A stretch of DNA of 64,000 nt from Sphingobium sp. 15-1 (lineage in GTDB: Bacteria; Pseudomonadota; Alphaproteobacteria; Sphingomonadales; Sphingomonadaceae), in contig NZ_JABXJG010000002.1 of assembly GCF_013375535.1 (NCBI RefSeq), positions 248,001 to 312,000 of the forward strand. Direction: 5' to 3'. How positions within the stretch are numbered: position 1 is the stretch's first letter; the number at the start of each line of letters is the position of its first letter. Below are positions 52,341-61,442 of the stretch, in pieces. The position numbers and the translations under genes are program-made. A model generated the notes under the pieces. It was not told the origin of the DNA. It saw nothing but the letters and a program-made list of their open reading frames with translations, and searched no databases.

Positions 52341-53773
52341 GCCGGGCCGCCGCTTTTCCGGCCTTCGCCGCGCTGCTGCTGGCCGGTTGCGCCAATATTC
52401 CGCATATCGATCCGGAGGTGGCGCGGGTCAATCCCGCTGCAATCGGTCTCGACGCCGCCGCGACGGCGAACATCTCCGGCAATTGGTGGACGGCATTTGG
52501 CGATGATCAGCTCGATCGGCTTATCGCCATGGGCCTGGCCGGCAATCCCGATCTTGATAGCGCCCTGTCCCGCGTTCGAATCGCTCAGGCGCAGGTCGAA
52601 GCGGCCAATGGCGAGCTGCTGCCCAGCGTCAACGGCTCCGGCCAGCTCAGCCGCGCCCACATTGCTGAACGGCTTCTGCCGCCGCCCATAGGGGGAAGCA
52701 CGGCCAATATGGGCATCGCGGTCGCCTCGCTCGGCTGGGATCTCGACCTGTTCGGCCGCCATCGCGACCTGCTGCGCCAGGCGGCCAACAACGTCCAGGC
52801 GGCGAAGCTCGATGCCGAAGCCGCACGGCTCGCCATCTCCGTTTCCATCGCGCAGACCTATGTGGGCCTTGCCCAATCGGAACAGCTTATCCAGGTGGCG
52901 GACGGCTTCGTCCAGACGCGGCAACAGGCCCTTAGGCTGGTGGAGAACCGCGTCCGCAGCAATCTTGCCAGCGAATTCGACCGGACTCAGGCGCAAACCT
53001 TGCTGGCGGAGGCGCAACAGGCGCGTACCCGCGCCGTCCAGCAGCGGGACGTGCTGGTCCATGCCCTTGCCGCCCTGGCCGGTCGCGGCGCTGAATTCTA
53101 TCCGCAGATCGCTCCCCCTGCCCTCAAGCTGACGGAGCCGCCGGCCGTGCCGGATACGCTCCCGGCCGATCTGCTTGCGCGGCGTCCGGACCTGCTGGCC
53201 GGTCAGGCGCGGATCGAAGCGGCGCTCCAGGGCCGCAAGGCGGCGGCGGCGGCGTTCCTGCCGGATGTCAGCATCACGGCCCTCGCCGGCTTCACGGCTA
53301 TCGGCCTGGAGAATCTCGTCAAGGGCGGCGCCATATCCGCCCTGGGCGGCGTGGGTGTATCGCTGCCCATTTTCGAAGGCGGCAAACTGCGCGCGCAATA
53401 TAGAGGGGCGACGGGCGATCTCGATCTGGCGGTCGCCAGCTACAACAAATCAGTGCTCGGCGCGGTTCGCGAAGCATCCGATTCCATCACCGATGTCCGT
53501 GCCGTCGATGCGGACGTCACCGCGCAGCGAGCCATCGTGGACGGGTTGCGCAAGACTGTCCGTCTCGATCAGGTCCGCGTCGATACCGGCCTGGGTTCCA
53601 GGCTGGACGCCGTGGAATCGGGTTTCCGCCTGCTCGAAGCCGAACAGGATCTCGTCACGCTGCAGGCGCAGGCGCTCGCCCGCCGCATTCAACTCATCGC
53701 CGCCTTGGGCGGCGGTTTCGATCCCGCCGCGCCCTTTCAGGCGTCGGTTGCGAAAGGGGACAGCCAATCATGA
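52337..53773 (+). CDS. Outer membrane efflux lipoprotein (NodT/OprM family)
   Basis: This 478-residue TolC-type factor has a lipoprotein signal with LLAGC near residue 18 and two repeats of coiled-coil outer membrane efflux domains. The first has WWTAFGDDQLDRLI...NPDLDSALSRVRIAQAQ, and the later part has LPADLLARRPDLLAGQARIEAAL. It forms the outer channel of the pump. It overlaps the MarR gene upstream and the adaptor gene downstream, each by 4 bp. Confidence 0.93.
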   Translation: MSRAAAFPAFAALLLAGCANIPHIDPEVARVNPAAIGLDAAATANISGNWWTAFGDDQLDRLIAMGLAGNPDLDSALSRVRIAQAQVEAANGELLPSVNGSGQLSRAHIAERLLPPPIGGSTANMGIAVASLGWDLDLFGRHRDLLRQAANNVQAAKLDAEAARLAISVSIAQTYVGLAQSEQLIQVADGFVQTRQQALRLVENRVRSNLASEFDRTQAQTLLAEAQQARTRAVQQRDVLVHALAALAGRGAEFYPQIAPPALKLTEPPAVPDTLPADLLARRPDLLAGQARIEAALQGRKAAAAAFLPDVSITALAGFTAIGLENLVKGGAISALGGVGVSLPIFEGGKLRAQYRGATGDLDLAVASYNKSVLGAVREASDSITDVRAVDADVTAQRAIVDGLRKTVRLDQVRVDTGLGSRLDAVESGFRLLEAEQDLVTLQAQALARRIQLIAALGGGFDPAAPFQASVAKGDSQS

Positions 53774-55020
53774 CCGATTATTCTGACGACAAGTTCGATC
53801 GCGACAGCCACTTCGGGCAAGAGCTTGAGGATGTCGCGATCACCGAGTCCGCCGCGCTCACCGCGCAGGCCGCCTCCCTCCCCCGGGGCAAGCCTCGGGC
53901 GCGGCGGCTCGGTTTCCTGCTTCTGGGCGCCGCCGTTCTGCTGGGGGGAGCCGGTTATGGCGCCTCGCTGCTGCTGGCTCCGTCGACCGAGGAAACGGAA
54001 GACGCCTATGTTGGCGGCAATGTCGTCGCCATCACGGCGCGTCAGGGCGGCACCGTGCTGGCCCTGCATGCCGACAATACCCAGGCGGTGACCCGCGGCC
54101 AGACGCTGATCGAGCTGGATCCCGCCCAACAGGACGTCGCGCTTGCGGCCGCGCAGGCCAAGTTGGGCCTTGCGGTGCGCGACATACGCGCAACGCAGTC
54201 GGCGGTCGCGGAAGGCTCCGCCGAGATCGCGAAGGCGCACACCGATCTTGCGCGGGCACAATCCGATTACGCCCGGCGAAAGACAGCCGCCGCATCGGGC
54301 GCGATTTCGGGCGAAGAACTCAGCCACGCAGCGGATGCCGTGGCGGCGGCACAGGCCACGCTCAATCTGGCCCTCGCCCGGCGCGATCAGTCGCAAAGCA
54401 CCATCGCCGGCGCCAGCGTCGCGAACAATCCGCAAGTGCTGTCCGCGGTGGCCGACGTGCGGCGGACGGCGATCGACCGTTCCTATATGACGATCAAGGC
54501 GCCGGTTGCCGGCGTCGTGGCGCAGCGCAACGTCCAGCTTGGCCAGCAGGTCGCGGCCGGAACGCCGCTCATGGCCGTGGTGCCGCTCGACTCCTTGTGG
54601 ATCGATGCCAATTTCCGCGAAACGCAGCTTGCGGACCTGCGCGTCGGCCAGCGCGCGACCATCGTTGCCGATGTCTATGGGGGCGCGGTGACCTATCATG
54701 GCCGGTTATTGGGTCTTGGCGCCGGATCGGGCAGCGCCTTCTCTCTGTTGCCGCCGCAAAATGCTTCGGGCAACTGGATCAAGATCGTGCAGCGCGTGCC
54801 CGTGCGCATCGCGCTCGACCCCAGGGAATTGCGGGCCCATCCGCTGCGGATCGGCCTGTCCGCCCATGTCACGGTGGACACGTCGGACCGCTCCGGCCCG
54901 CTCGTCGCGTCCAGCACGCCGCCGGCCGGGGGCACGCAGCAGAGCCTGGATGGCGGCCCGCAGGTCGACGCCAGCGTCCGGCGGATCATCGCCGCCAATC
55001 TGGGTGGCGGCGTCCGGTGA
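53770..55020 (+). CDS. emrA: EmrA/HlyD-type membrane fusion protein
   Basis: This 416-residue adaptor has one N-terminal TM helix (LGFLLLGAAVLLGGAGYGASLLL), a barrel/lipoyl region with ETEDAYVGGNVVAITARQGGTV, a coiled-coil hairpin and a second lipoyl half (APVAGVVAQRNVQLGQQVAAGTPLMAVVPLDSLWIDANFRETQL). These are EmrA features. It links the inner membrane pump to the outer membrane channel. Its stop overlaps the GTG start of the pump gene. Confidence 0.93.
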   Translation: MTDYSDDKFDRDSHFGQELEDVAITESAALTAQAASLPRGKPRARRLGFLLLGAAVLLGGAGYGASLLLAPSTEETEDAYVGGNVVAITARQGGTVLALHADNTQAVTRGQTLIELDPAQQDVALAAAQAKLGLAVRDIRATQSAVAEGSAEIAKAHTDLARAQSDYARRKTAAASGAISGEELSHAADAVAAAQATLNLALARRDQSQSTIAGASVANNPQVLSAVADVRRTAIDRSYMTIKAPVAGVVAQRNVQLGQQVAAGTPLMAVVPLDSLWIDANFRETQLADLRVGQRATIVADVYGGAVTYHGRLLGLGAGSGSAFSLLPPQNASGNWIKIVQRVPVRIALDPRELRAHPLRIGLSAHVTVDTSDRSGPLVASSTPPAGGTQQSLDGGPQVDASVRRIIAANLGGGVR

Positions 55021-56561
55021 GCGGCGCTCCGGAAGCGGCCGGATACCCGCCGCTCAGTGGCGTCTCGCTTGGCCTTGCGGCCACGGCGCTGGCGCTGGGC
55101 ACCTTCATGCAGGTGCTGGATTCGACCATCGCCAATGTCTCGCTGCCGACCATTTCCGGCAGCCTGGGGGTCTCGACCAGCAGCGGCACCTGGGTCATCA
55201 CCGCCTTCGCCGTGGCGAACGGCGTCACGGTGCCGCTGACCGGCTGGTTGATGCGACGATTTGGCGTGGTGCGGACATTCTGCTTTTCCGTCCTGGCCTT
55301 TACGATCGCATCGCTTCTGTGCGGAATCGCCTGGAGCCTGGAAAGCCTGATCTTCTTCCGCATCCTGCAGGGTGGCGTATCGGGCCCGATGATCCCCGGC
55401 AGCCAGACGCTGCTGATGACCATCTTTCCCAGCCATAAGCGCGGTTCCGCGCTCGGCCTGTGGTCGGCCATGACGCTGGCCGCGCCGATTTTCGGACCGG
55501 TCCTGGGCGGCTATATTTCCGATAATTATCCCTGGGGTTGGATTTTCCTGATCAACCTGCCGATCGGCCTTGTCGCTGGCGGCATCAGTTGGTTCATGCT
55601 GCGGAAGCGGGAGACTCCGACGGCGAAAGTGTCCGTCGATACGATCGGCCTCGCGCTGCTCGCTTTCTGGGTCTTCAGCCTGCAGACGGTGCTCGATCTG
55701 GGCAAGGATCGGGACTGGTTCCAGAGCGGACTGATCGTCGCGCTGGCGATCGGCGCGGTCATCGGCTTCGTCGCCTGGGTCATCTGGGAAACGACGGAGG
55801 AGGAGCCCGCGGTCGATCTGAGCCTGTTCGCCCGCCCCAATTTCGCCCTGGGGGTGATCGCGCTTTGCCTGGGCTACGCGCTGCTCTTCGCCAATAATCT
55901 GCTGCTGCCGCTGTGGCTGCAGGAGCAGATGGGCTATACCGCGACCTGGGCGGGCCTGGTCGCCGCCCCGGCGGGGATCGTCGCGGTGATCTCGACCCCG
56001 CTGATCGCCCGCTTCAAGATCGATCCCCGCATCATGGCGACCGTCGCCTTCCTCAGTTTCGGCGGGTCTTTCCTGCTGCGCAGCCAATATGCGCCCGATG
56101 CCAGCTTCCTGACGCTGGCGGCGCCGATGCTGCTGCAGGGCATCGCGATGACGACCTTCTTCGTCCCTCTCATCACCATCACCCTGGACGGTTTGCGAAC
56201 CGACCAGATACCCACTGCCAGCGGCCTTTCGAACTTCACGCGGATCACCGCCGGCAGCTTTGGCGCCTCGCTGGTGACGACCTTCTGGGACCGCCGCGAA
56301 GCGCTGCATCAGGCGCGGCTTGCCGAAGTCGGAACGCCCTTCTCCTCCACCTTCGACAAAGCGCTGACCCAGCTTCAGGAGGTGGGCATGAGCCAGCTTC
56401 AGGCGATGGGGTCGATCGGGCGATCGGTCGTCAACCAGGCCTATCTCCTCTCCACGCTGGATCTCTTCTGGATTTCGGGATGGCTGTCTTTCGCACTGAT
56501 CGGCCTTGTATGGTTCACGCGCCGGCCCGCGCCGAGCGATCATGTGGTGGCGGCGGATTGA
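55017..56561 (+). CDS. emrB: EmrB/QacA-type MFS drug efflux pump
   Basis: This 514-residue major facilitator of the DHA2 family has 14 predicted helices. Its motifs include QVLDSTIANVSLPTISGSLGVS (motif D1), WVITAFAVANGVTVPLTGWLMRRFG (motif A) and LWSAMTLAAPIFGPVLGGYI (motif C). It exports drugs or aromatics by proton exchange. The frame starts with GTG at 55017, overlapping the adaptor stop (GTGA); no better ATG is near. It completes the operon marR-OMF-emrA-emrB. Confidence 0.93.
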   Translation: MSGAPEAAGYPPLSGVSLGLAATALALGTFMQVLDSTIANVSLPTISGSLGVSTSSGTWVITAFAVANGVTVPLTGWLMRRFGVVRTFCFSVLAFTIASLLCGIAWSLESLIFFRILQGGVSGPMIPGSQTLLMTIFPSHKRGSALGLWSAMTLAAPIFGPVLGGYISDNYPWGWIFLINLPIGLVAGGISWFMLRKRETPTAKVSVDTIGLALLAFWVFSLQTVLDLGKDRDWFQSGLIVALAIGAVIGFVAWVIWETTEEEPAVDLSLFARPNFALGVIALCLGYALLFANNLLLPLWLQEQMGYTATWAGLVAAPAGIVAVISTPLIARFKIDPRIMATVAFLSFGGSFLLRSQYAPDASFLTLAAPMLLQGIAMTTFFVPLITITLDGLRTDQIPTASGLSNFTRITAGSFGASLVTTFWDRREALHQARLAEVGTPFSSTFDKALTQLQEVGMSQLQAMGSIGRSVVNQAYLLSTLDLFWISGWLSFALIGLVWFTRRPAPSDHVVAAD

Positions 56562-56631
56562 ACATATCGGCCCGGAAGGCGCGCCGCGAAGGTCGGACAT
56601 CTCTGCAAGCATCTTTCATTGGAGGACGGAA

Positions 56632-57351
56632 ATGAGCGATCTTCTGGAGCAAGCCATCGCCGCACATGGGGGATGGGAACGCTGGCGACAGCTCAAGACG
56701 CTGAATGCGCATGCCGCGATCGGCGGGGCATTGTGGCATCTCAAGGCCTGGCCGGATGTGTTCGCGGACGTGAGGGTGGTTGCCGATCCCCATCGGCCCC
56801 GCGCCCAATATGCCCCCTTCATCGACATCGGGCGGCACAGCTTGTTCGAGCCTGACCGGGTCGCCATCGTCGCGGCCGACGGCAAGGACATCGAATCCCG
56901 CGAGGCGCCGAGGGACGCATTTTCAGGCCATGGCATGACGACCCCATGGGACGCGCTGCATCTCGCCTATTTTTCGGGCTATGCGATGTGGACCTATCTG
57001 ACCACGCCATTCCTGCTTAACCTGCCGGGCTTTCAGACGCAGGAAATCGAACCGTGGGACGAGAATGGCGAGACCTGGCGCCGTCTCAAGGCGATCTTTC
57101 CTCCCAATATTCCGAGCCATGGCCGCGAGCAGATCTTCTATTTCGACGCTTCCGGCATTCTGCGGCGGCACGACTATAGCGTCGACGTGATCGGCGGCTC
57201 GTCCAGCGCCAATTACGCGCTGGAGCCCAAGACATTCGGTGGCATAGTCTATCCGACCAAGCGCCGCGTCTATGCGACCGGACCCGACAACCGGCCAAAT
57301 CTCGACCGCGTCGCCATCGCCATCGATTTTCGCAGCATCGAACCTGGCTGA
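56632..57351 (+). CDS. Conserved protein of unknown function
   Basis: This 239-residue protein has no signal peptide or membrane helix. It begins MSDLLEQAIAAHGGWERWRQLKTLNAHAAIGG, a pattern also seen in lipoprotein-like outer membrane lipid-binding folds that start with AHGG-x-x-x-W. Later motifs are WRRLKAIFPPNIPSHGREQIFYFDASGILRRHDYSVDV and YPTKRRVY. I do not assign a function. It follows the efflux operon by 70 bp and has GGAGGACGG upstream, so it may be the last gene of that transcript. Confidence 0.7.
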   Translation: MSDLLEQAIAAHGGWERWRQLKTLNAHAAIGGALWHLKAWPDVFADVRVVADPHRPRAQYAPFIDIGRHSLFEPDRVAIVAADGKDIESREAPRDAFSGHGMTTPWDALHLAYFSGYAMWTYLTTPFLLNLPGFQTQEIEPWDENGETWRRLKAIFPPNIPSHGREQIFYFDASGILRRHDYSVDVIGGSSSANYALEPKTFGGIVYPTKRRVYATGPDNRPNLDRVAIAIDFRSIEPG

Positions 57352-57523
57352 AGGGCCGCGGGTCTCGCGCGAGAATCGTTCCGGTTGAAGACCGCCGGCG
57401 GCGTTGCACGCACCGAAGCAGGAGGGCCTGAAAAAACCAGGCTGGCATGGCGAAGCCGACCTGGCCAAGCCCGGAAATTTCCGCCACTGACATGATTCAT
57501 AGGGAGAGACTGTTGGAAGGCGC

Positions 57524-58084
57524 ATGTTGGACGATCGGATCAGCAAATTATCCGATGCGCAAAAGCGGTGTCTTCGCCTGGTTGCGGAGGGACGAAGCTC
57601 GAAGGAGATCGCCCCGCTGGTGGGCCTGACGCATCAAACCGTCGACCAGTATCTTCATCGCGCCCGGATCATTCTGAACGCGGAAAATCGGCGCGACGCT
57701 GCCCGGATTTTCACGAAAATCGATGGCGCAGTTCGATTCAAACAATTTGAATTGAAACCGTCGGACGTTGAAATCCTCCAGGATATGGGCATTTCCCTGG
57801 AACGGGTCGAGCAACGAGAGGCGCTGTCCAAGCTGCTCGGCCTTCCCTTCATCGGAGGCCCGCCAAATGACCTGACATACGCTCAGCGCCTCATCGAGAT
57901 CGGCAAGATCGCGCTCCTGCTGACGATCACCATCCTCGCCATCGTCATTCTGTTTGCTGGAGCACTGGACGCTCTATCGCATCCAGACTCCGCTTCCCGG
58001 ACAAGCCAATCTTATAAACGCACACCGTTTGCGGTTGCGCGAAGGAAACCTCATGATCGAATTCAATCCGCAGCAGGCCCGTAA
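57524..58084 (+). CDS. LuxR-type HTH protein with C-terminal membrane helix
   Basis: This 186-residue protein has an N-terminal GerE/LuxR HTH (LSDAQKRCLRLVAEGRSSKEIAPLVGLTHQTVDQYLHRARIIL) and no receiver domain. One transmembrane helix lies near residues 126-148 (KIALLLTITILAIVILFAGAL). The arrangement suggests a membrane-tethered regulator. GGAAGG lies just upstream. The next gene begins inside its 3' end, 32 bp before the stop. Confidence 0.75.
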   Translation: MLDDRISKLSDAQKRCLRLVAEGRSSKEIAPLVGLTHQTVDQYLHRARIILNAENRRDAARIFTKIDGAVRFKQFELKPSDVEILQDMGISLERVEQREALSKLLGLPFIGGPPNDLTYAQRLIEIGKIALLLTITILAIVILFAGALDALSHPDSASRTSQSYKRTPFAVARRKPHDRIQSAAGP

Positions 58085-58397
58085 GATCGTCACCGATCTT
58101 GGCCGGACGCAACTTCTGATCGATGGCACGCTCCAGAAATTCTCCGTGCTGATGACTCATGTGATCAAAGCCTTTTCCGACGCGAAGCTGAGCGATGCAG
58201 CAAGTCAGCCGGCGCTTGAAACGCTGGCCGACGGCTTCAAGACGTTCGTCGAGGGCCGGCGTCACTTCGTTAACGCCCATCAAATGCTGATCGATATGAA
58301 AAGGGATTCGAACCTGCGCAATACCGAGATCGGCTGCGCGCCTGGGCCTTCGCCCTGTTGCCCTCCTCGAACGATCAGAAGTTCCGACAAAATTTAG
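58053..58397 (+). CDS. Small hypothetical protein overlapping the HTH gene
   Basis: This 114-residue protein (MIEFNPQQARKIVTDLG...) is mostly helical, with a Cys-rich tail (GCAPGPSPCCPP). It has GAAGGAAACC upstream. I do not recognise the family. The 32-bp overlap suggests translational coupling with the upstream HTH membrane protein. Confidence 0.6.
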   Translation: MIEFNPQQARKIVTDLGRTQLLIDGTLQKFSVLMTHVIKAFSDAKLSDAASQPALETLADGFKTFVEGRRHFVNAHQMLIDMKRDSNLRNTEIGCAPGPSPCCPPRTIRSSDKI

Positions 58398-58443
58398 CGA
58401 TTGCCCCCGCGCTCGCCCCACCCCGCTGAAAATTCGACTCTGA

Positions 58444-58457
58444 TTGCGATAAATCAA
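58444..58457. promoter_or_regulatory. FNR-like site upstream of hemN
   Basis: TTGCGATAAATCAA matches the FNR consensus TTGAT-N4-ATCAA at 8 of 10 fixed positions, with a perfect right half. It is about 160 bp upstream of hemN, which is a known FNR target in many bacteria. Confidence 0.5.
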
Positions 58458-58616
58458 GATGCAGGCGCGCCCGGCGTCATACATTCCTCTCTGCGCTTAT
58501 GGCCGGGTCCGGCTCAAGCGGCAGCGGGATTTTAGCCGGAGCGAGTGAGCATGTTTATCGCAATCTCTCATGAAATGATGAACGCCGCTCTTCCGGCGCG
58601 GTTCTGAGTCAGGATC

Positions 58617-59924
58617 ATGTGGACCTATCATCCCGACCTGCTCGACCGGCCCGTGCCGCGCTACACCAGCTATCCCACCGCCGCGCAGTTCAGCGGCGAT
58701 GTCGGCGCGGCGGAGCTTGCCGCCCGGCTGGACGGGGTGGAAAGGGACAGCGCTCTCTCGCTCTATGTCCATATTCCCTATTGTCACGACATTTGCTGGT
58801 ATTGCGGCTGCAACACGGGCGCGGCGAACCGCGTTCAGCGCCTCACCGCCTATGTCGAGTCGCTGGAGCGGGAAATCGCGACGGTCGCCGGGCGGCTGAA
58901 CGGCAAAGGGCGGGTGCAGCGCATCGCCTTTGGCGGCGGCAGCCCGAACAGCCTGCCGCTGGTCGATTTCGTCCGCCTGCTCCAGCAACTGCTGCTCTGT
59001 TTCGACGCGCATCATGCCGAATTGTCGGTCGAACTCGATCCCCGGCGCCTGGACGCGCAATGGATTTCGACCATGGCGGCCATGGGCGTCGACCGGGTCA
59101 ATCTGGGCGTGCAGACCTTCACCCCGCATGTCCAGGCGCGGATCGGCCGCATCCAGCCGCTCGACATGGTGGAGCGCGCCGTCGACCAGCTTCGCGCAGC
59201 CGGGATCGCGACGGGTTTCGACCTGATGTACGGCCTGCCCGGCCAGACGGCGGACGACCTCGCCGCCACGCTGGAGGCCGCCATTGCGATGCGGCCCGCC
59301 CGCATCGCCCTGTTCGGCTATGCCCATATGCCCCGGCTGCTGCCCCGCCAGCGCCGCATCGACGCCAGCGACCTGCCCGATCTCGCCACCCGCTTCGCCA
59401 TGGCGGCGCAGGGCCATGAGACGCTGACCGGCGCGGGCTATGCCGCCATCGGCTTCGACCATTTCGCCCTGCCCGAAGACGGCATGGCCCGCGCCGCCCG
59501 CGAAGGCCGCCTGCGCCGCAATTTCCAGGGCTTCACAGACGACCCGGCGGAGATATTGCTGGGTCTGGGCGCCAGCGCGATCAGCCAGTTCCCCGACCTC
59601 ATCGTCCAGAATGAGAAACAGGCCGGCCCCTGGCGCGCGCTGGCCGATGCGGGCCAATTATCCGCCACCCGCGGCACGCTGCGCACGCCGGAGGACCGCC
59701 GCCGCGGCCGCATCATCGAAGCCCTGCTCTGCCAGGGCGAGGCGCATGTCGGCACCGCCCACCCCATGCCCGATTTCAGCCGCTTCGAAGAATTGGGCCT
59801 TGTCCGCATCAGCGAGGGCCGGGTGGCGCTGACGCGGGACGCGCTGCCCTATGCGCGCAGCATCGCCGCCTGTTTCGACGCCTGGCTGGAACCGGCGGAA
59901 AAGCGGTTCAGTCATGCGGTCTAG
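58617..59924 (+). CDS. hemN: Oxygen-independent coproporphyrinogen III dehydrogenase
   Basis: This 435-residue radical SAM enzyme has the C-x3-C-x2-C-x-C signature HIPYCHDICWYCGCNT near residues 52-67. AFGGGSPNSLP follows (GGTP-like), then GVDRVNLGVQTF and a C-terminal HemN domain. It oxidises coproporphyrinogen III for haem synthesis without oxygen. It is the true HemN type (PRYTSYPTA start) rather than HemW. It suits the low-oxygen oxidase block and has an FNR-like site upstream. Its end overlaps the next small gene by 11 bp. Confidence 0.95.
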   Translation: MWTYHPDLLDRPVPRYTSYPTAAQFSGDVGAAELAARLDGVERDSALSLYVHIPYCHDICWYCGCNTGAANRVQRLTAYVESLEREIATVAGRLNGKGRVQRIAFGGGSPNSLPLVDFVRLLQQLLLCFDAHHAELSVELDPRRLDAQWISTMAAMGVDRVNLGVQTFTPHVQARIGRIQPLDMVERAVDQLRAAGIATGFDLMYGLPGQTADDLAATLEAAIAMRPARIALFGYAHMPRLLPRQRRIDASDLPDLATRFAMAAQGHETLTGAGYAAIGFDHFALPEDGMARAAREGRLRRNFQGFTDDPAEILLGLGASAISQFPDLIVQNEKQAGPWRALADAGQLSATRGTLRTPEDRRRGRIIEALLCQGEAHVGTAHPMPDFSRFEELGLVRISEGRVALTRDALPYARSIAACFDAWLEPAEKRFSHAV

Positions 59925-60129
59925 CGCGCTGGCCCTGCTGGCCGTCATCCCGCTGACGACGGTCCACGCGCCCGCCGCCGCCATGCCGAACCCCTGGTAT
60001 TGCGGCTCCGCGCCGCCGGGCTGGACGCCCCCCTGGCAGCGCAAGCCCGCCAACCCGGACGACAAGAACGCCCCCTGCCATGTCATCCCCTGCGACCGGA
60101 AGAAAATCCGCAGCGAAACCTGCCAGTGA
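59914..60129 (+). CDS. Small secreted cysteine-containing protein
   Basis: This 71-residue protein has a signal peptide (MRSSALALLAVIPLTTVHAPAAA) and a mature part with four Cys (YCGS, APCHVIPC, ETC) and many Pro. It overlaps the end of hemN and may be coupled to it. The function is unknown, and the gene could be spurious, but the signal peptide is convincing. Confidence 0.5.
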   Translation: MRSSALALLAVIPLTTVHAPAAAMPNPWYCGSAPPGWTPPWQRKPANPDDKNAPCHVIPCDRKKIRSETCQ

Positions 60130-60138
60130 AGTGGATTC

Positions 60139-60230
60139 CGTGCTCCTGCGAAGGCACTCGAACGAGACAAGTGGCTCGTGAGAGCCCAGTTCAGACGGCA
60201 GGACTGGGCTCCTGCCTTCGCAGGAGCACG
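60139..60230. repeat. REP-like palindrome, family A copy 3, with a 25-base insert
   Basis: The right arm (60203-60230) is intact. The left arm (60139-60156 plus 60182-60190) is interrupted by 25 bases, 60157-60181, that replace one G of the standard arm. It lies after the hemN region and before the convergent LuxR gene, so it may terminate both. Confidence 0.85.
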
Positions 60231-60269
60231 TACCGCTCAATGGCAACCGCCACCCATAGCCGAGCAAAC

Positions 60270-61358
60270 TCAAGCCAAGGCCAGCACACTCGTCAAAATA
60301 TTCCGCACCAGTTCCGCCTGCCCCCGCGCCCCTGTCTTGGCGTAGATCTTCTTCGAATAGTTGCGCGCCGTCTCCACCGTCAGCCCCAGGTCGACGGCCG
60401 CCTCGCTGATCGACATGCCCTGCGCGATGGCCCAGGCCAGCCGCGCCTCGCTGGGCGACAGGCCGAACAGGTCGACCAACTGGTCGCAACGATCCGCCTG
60501 CGACCAGCGGTCCCCGCTGATATAGGCGATGGCGACCGGCACCGACTGGGCGGACAGCGACCGATCCTGGATCGGCCGCACCAGCATGTCCATCAACGGA
60601 TCGCGGCTCAGATTGATCGCCCGCGGCCGCGCCTCGCCATCCGCCGCGAAGCTCTTGACCAAAGCGGTCAGTTCCCGGTCGACCGCCGGGGAAGCCGGCG
60701 TCAACCGGTCGTAGCGCCCCCGGCGCAACAGCCGCGACCGTTGGAAAAGCTGCTCCAGATGCGGCGTCATGTCGACGATGCGGCACTGGGCGTCCAGCGT
60801 CAGCCAGCCGAAATTGAGCCGCCCGAACGCCTCCGAATTGACCGAAGATCGGAACTTCTCCCGCTCGAACGCGACGAAGCTGCGCAGCGCGATCCGCAGA
60901 TGCGGCACCAGCGCGGTCAGCAGCGCGCCGACGGCGGACCCCACCTCCCGCCCGCCCGCGCTGCTCAGCCAGGCATCCATGCCGCTCGGCTCGGTGACGC
61001 GCACCGATCGCATGTTGGTGATGCCCAGCGGCTCCAGAAATTCGGCGCGATAGCTTTGCTGCACCGCGTCGCCGGGGTCGAGCAATTCGTCCAATGTATA
61101 GACCCGCGCCTCCCGCATCCGCCGGTACGGCAGGGGATCGCGCACATATTTTTCGTTGAACAGCCGGTCGAGATGCAGCGGCGTCGGCGGCCCGGCATAT
61201 AGTTCGACGATCCGCTCCTCATCCACCGGGCGGAAGGCCAGGCTGGCATAGGCGGCCCCCGACCGCGCCCGCAGCTTTTCGAGGAACCCGTGCCAAAGGG
61301 GTTGCTCGAACATACCCTCATGGAGAGCCGCCAATAATCCGCCATCGTCCAGTCGCAT
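60270..61358 (-). CDS. LuxR-family transcriptional regulator
   Basis: This 362-residue regulator has a C-terminal GerE HTH (FGLSPSEARLAWAIAQGMSISEAAVDLGLTVETARNYSKKIYAKTG) and a long N-terminal sensor part without a clear receiver or autoinducer domain. PAS-like features (FGWLTLDAQCRIVDMTPHLEQLF) appear in the middle. It is divergent from cysD, with a perfect palindrome in the gap. The ligand is unknown. Confidence 0.85.
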   Translation of the reverse strand: MRLDDGGLLAALHEGMFEQPLWHGFLEKLRARSGAAYASLAFRPVDEERIVELYAGPPTPLHLDRLFNEKYVRDPLPYRRMREARVYTLDELLDPGDAVQQSYRAEFLEPLGITNMRSVRVTEPSGMDAWLSSAGGREVGSAVGALLTALVPHLRIALRSFVAFEREKFRSSVNSEAFGRLNFGWLTLDAQCRIVDMTPHLEQLFQRSRLLRRGRYDRLTPASPAVDRELTALVKSFAADGEARPRAINLSRDPLMDMLVRPIQDRSLSAQSVPVAIAYISGDRWSQADRCDQLVDLFGLSPSEARLAWAIAQGMSISEAAVDLGLTVETARNYSKKIYAKTGARGQAELVRNILTSVLALA

Positions 61359-61373
61359 GGCTAATATGTATAT

Positions 61374-61389
61374 CCTCCCATATGGGAGG
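61374..61389. promoter_or_regulatory. Perfect 16-bp palindrome between luxR gene and cysD
   Basis: CCTCCCATATGGGAGG lies 16 bp upstream of the LuxR start and 54 bp upstream of cysD. It is a candidate operator for either direction. Confidence 0.5.
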
Positions 61390-61442
61390 TCCAGTCCTCT
61401 CCCGCTTCTGCCATCAGGCTGTCATAAACAAGGCGGTGAACG

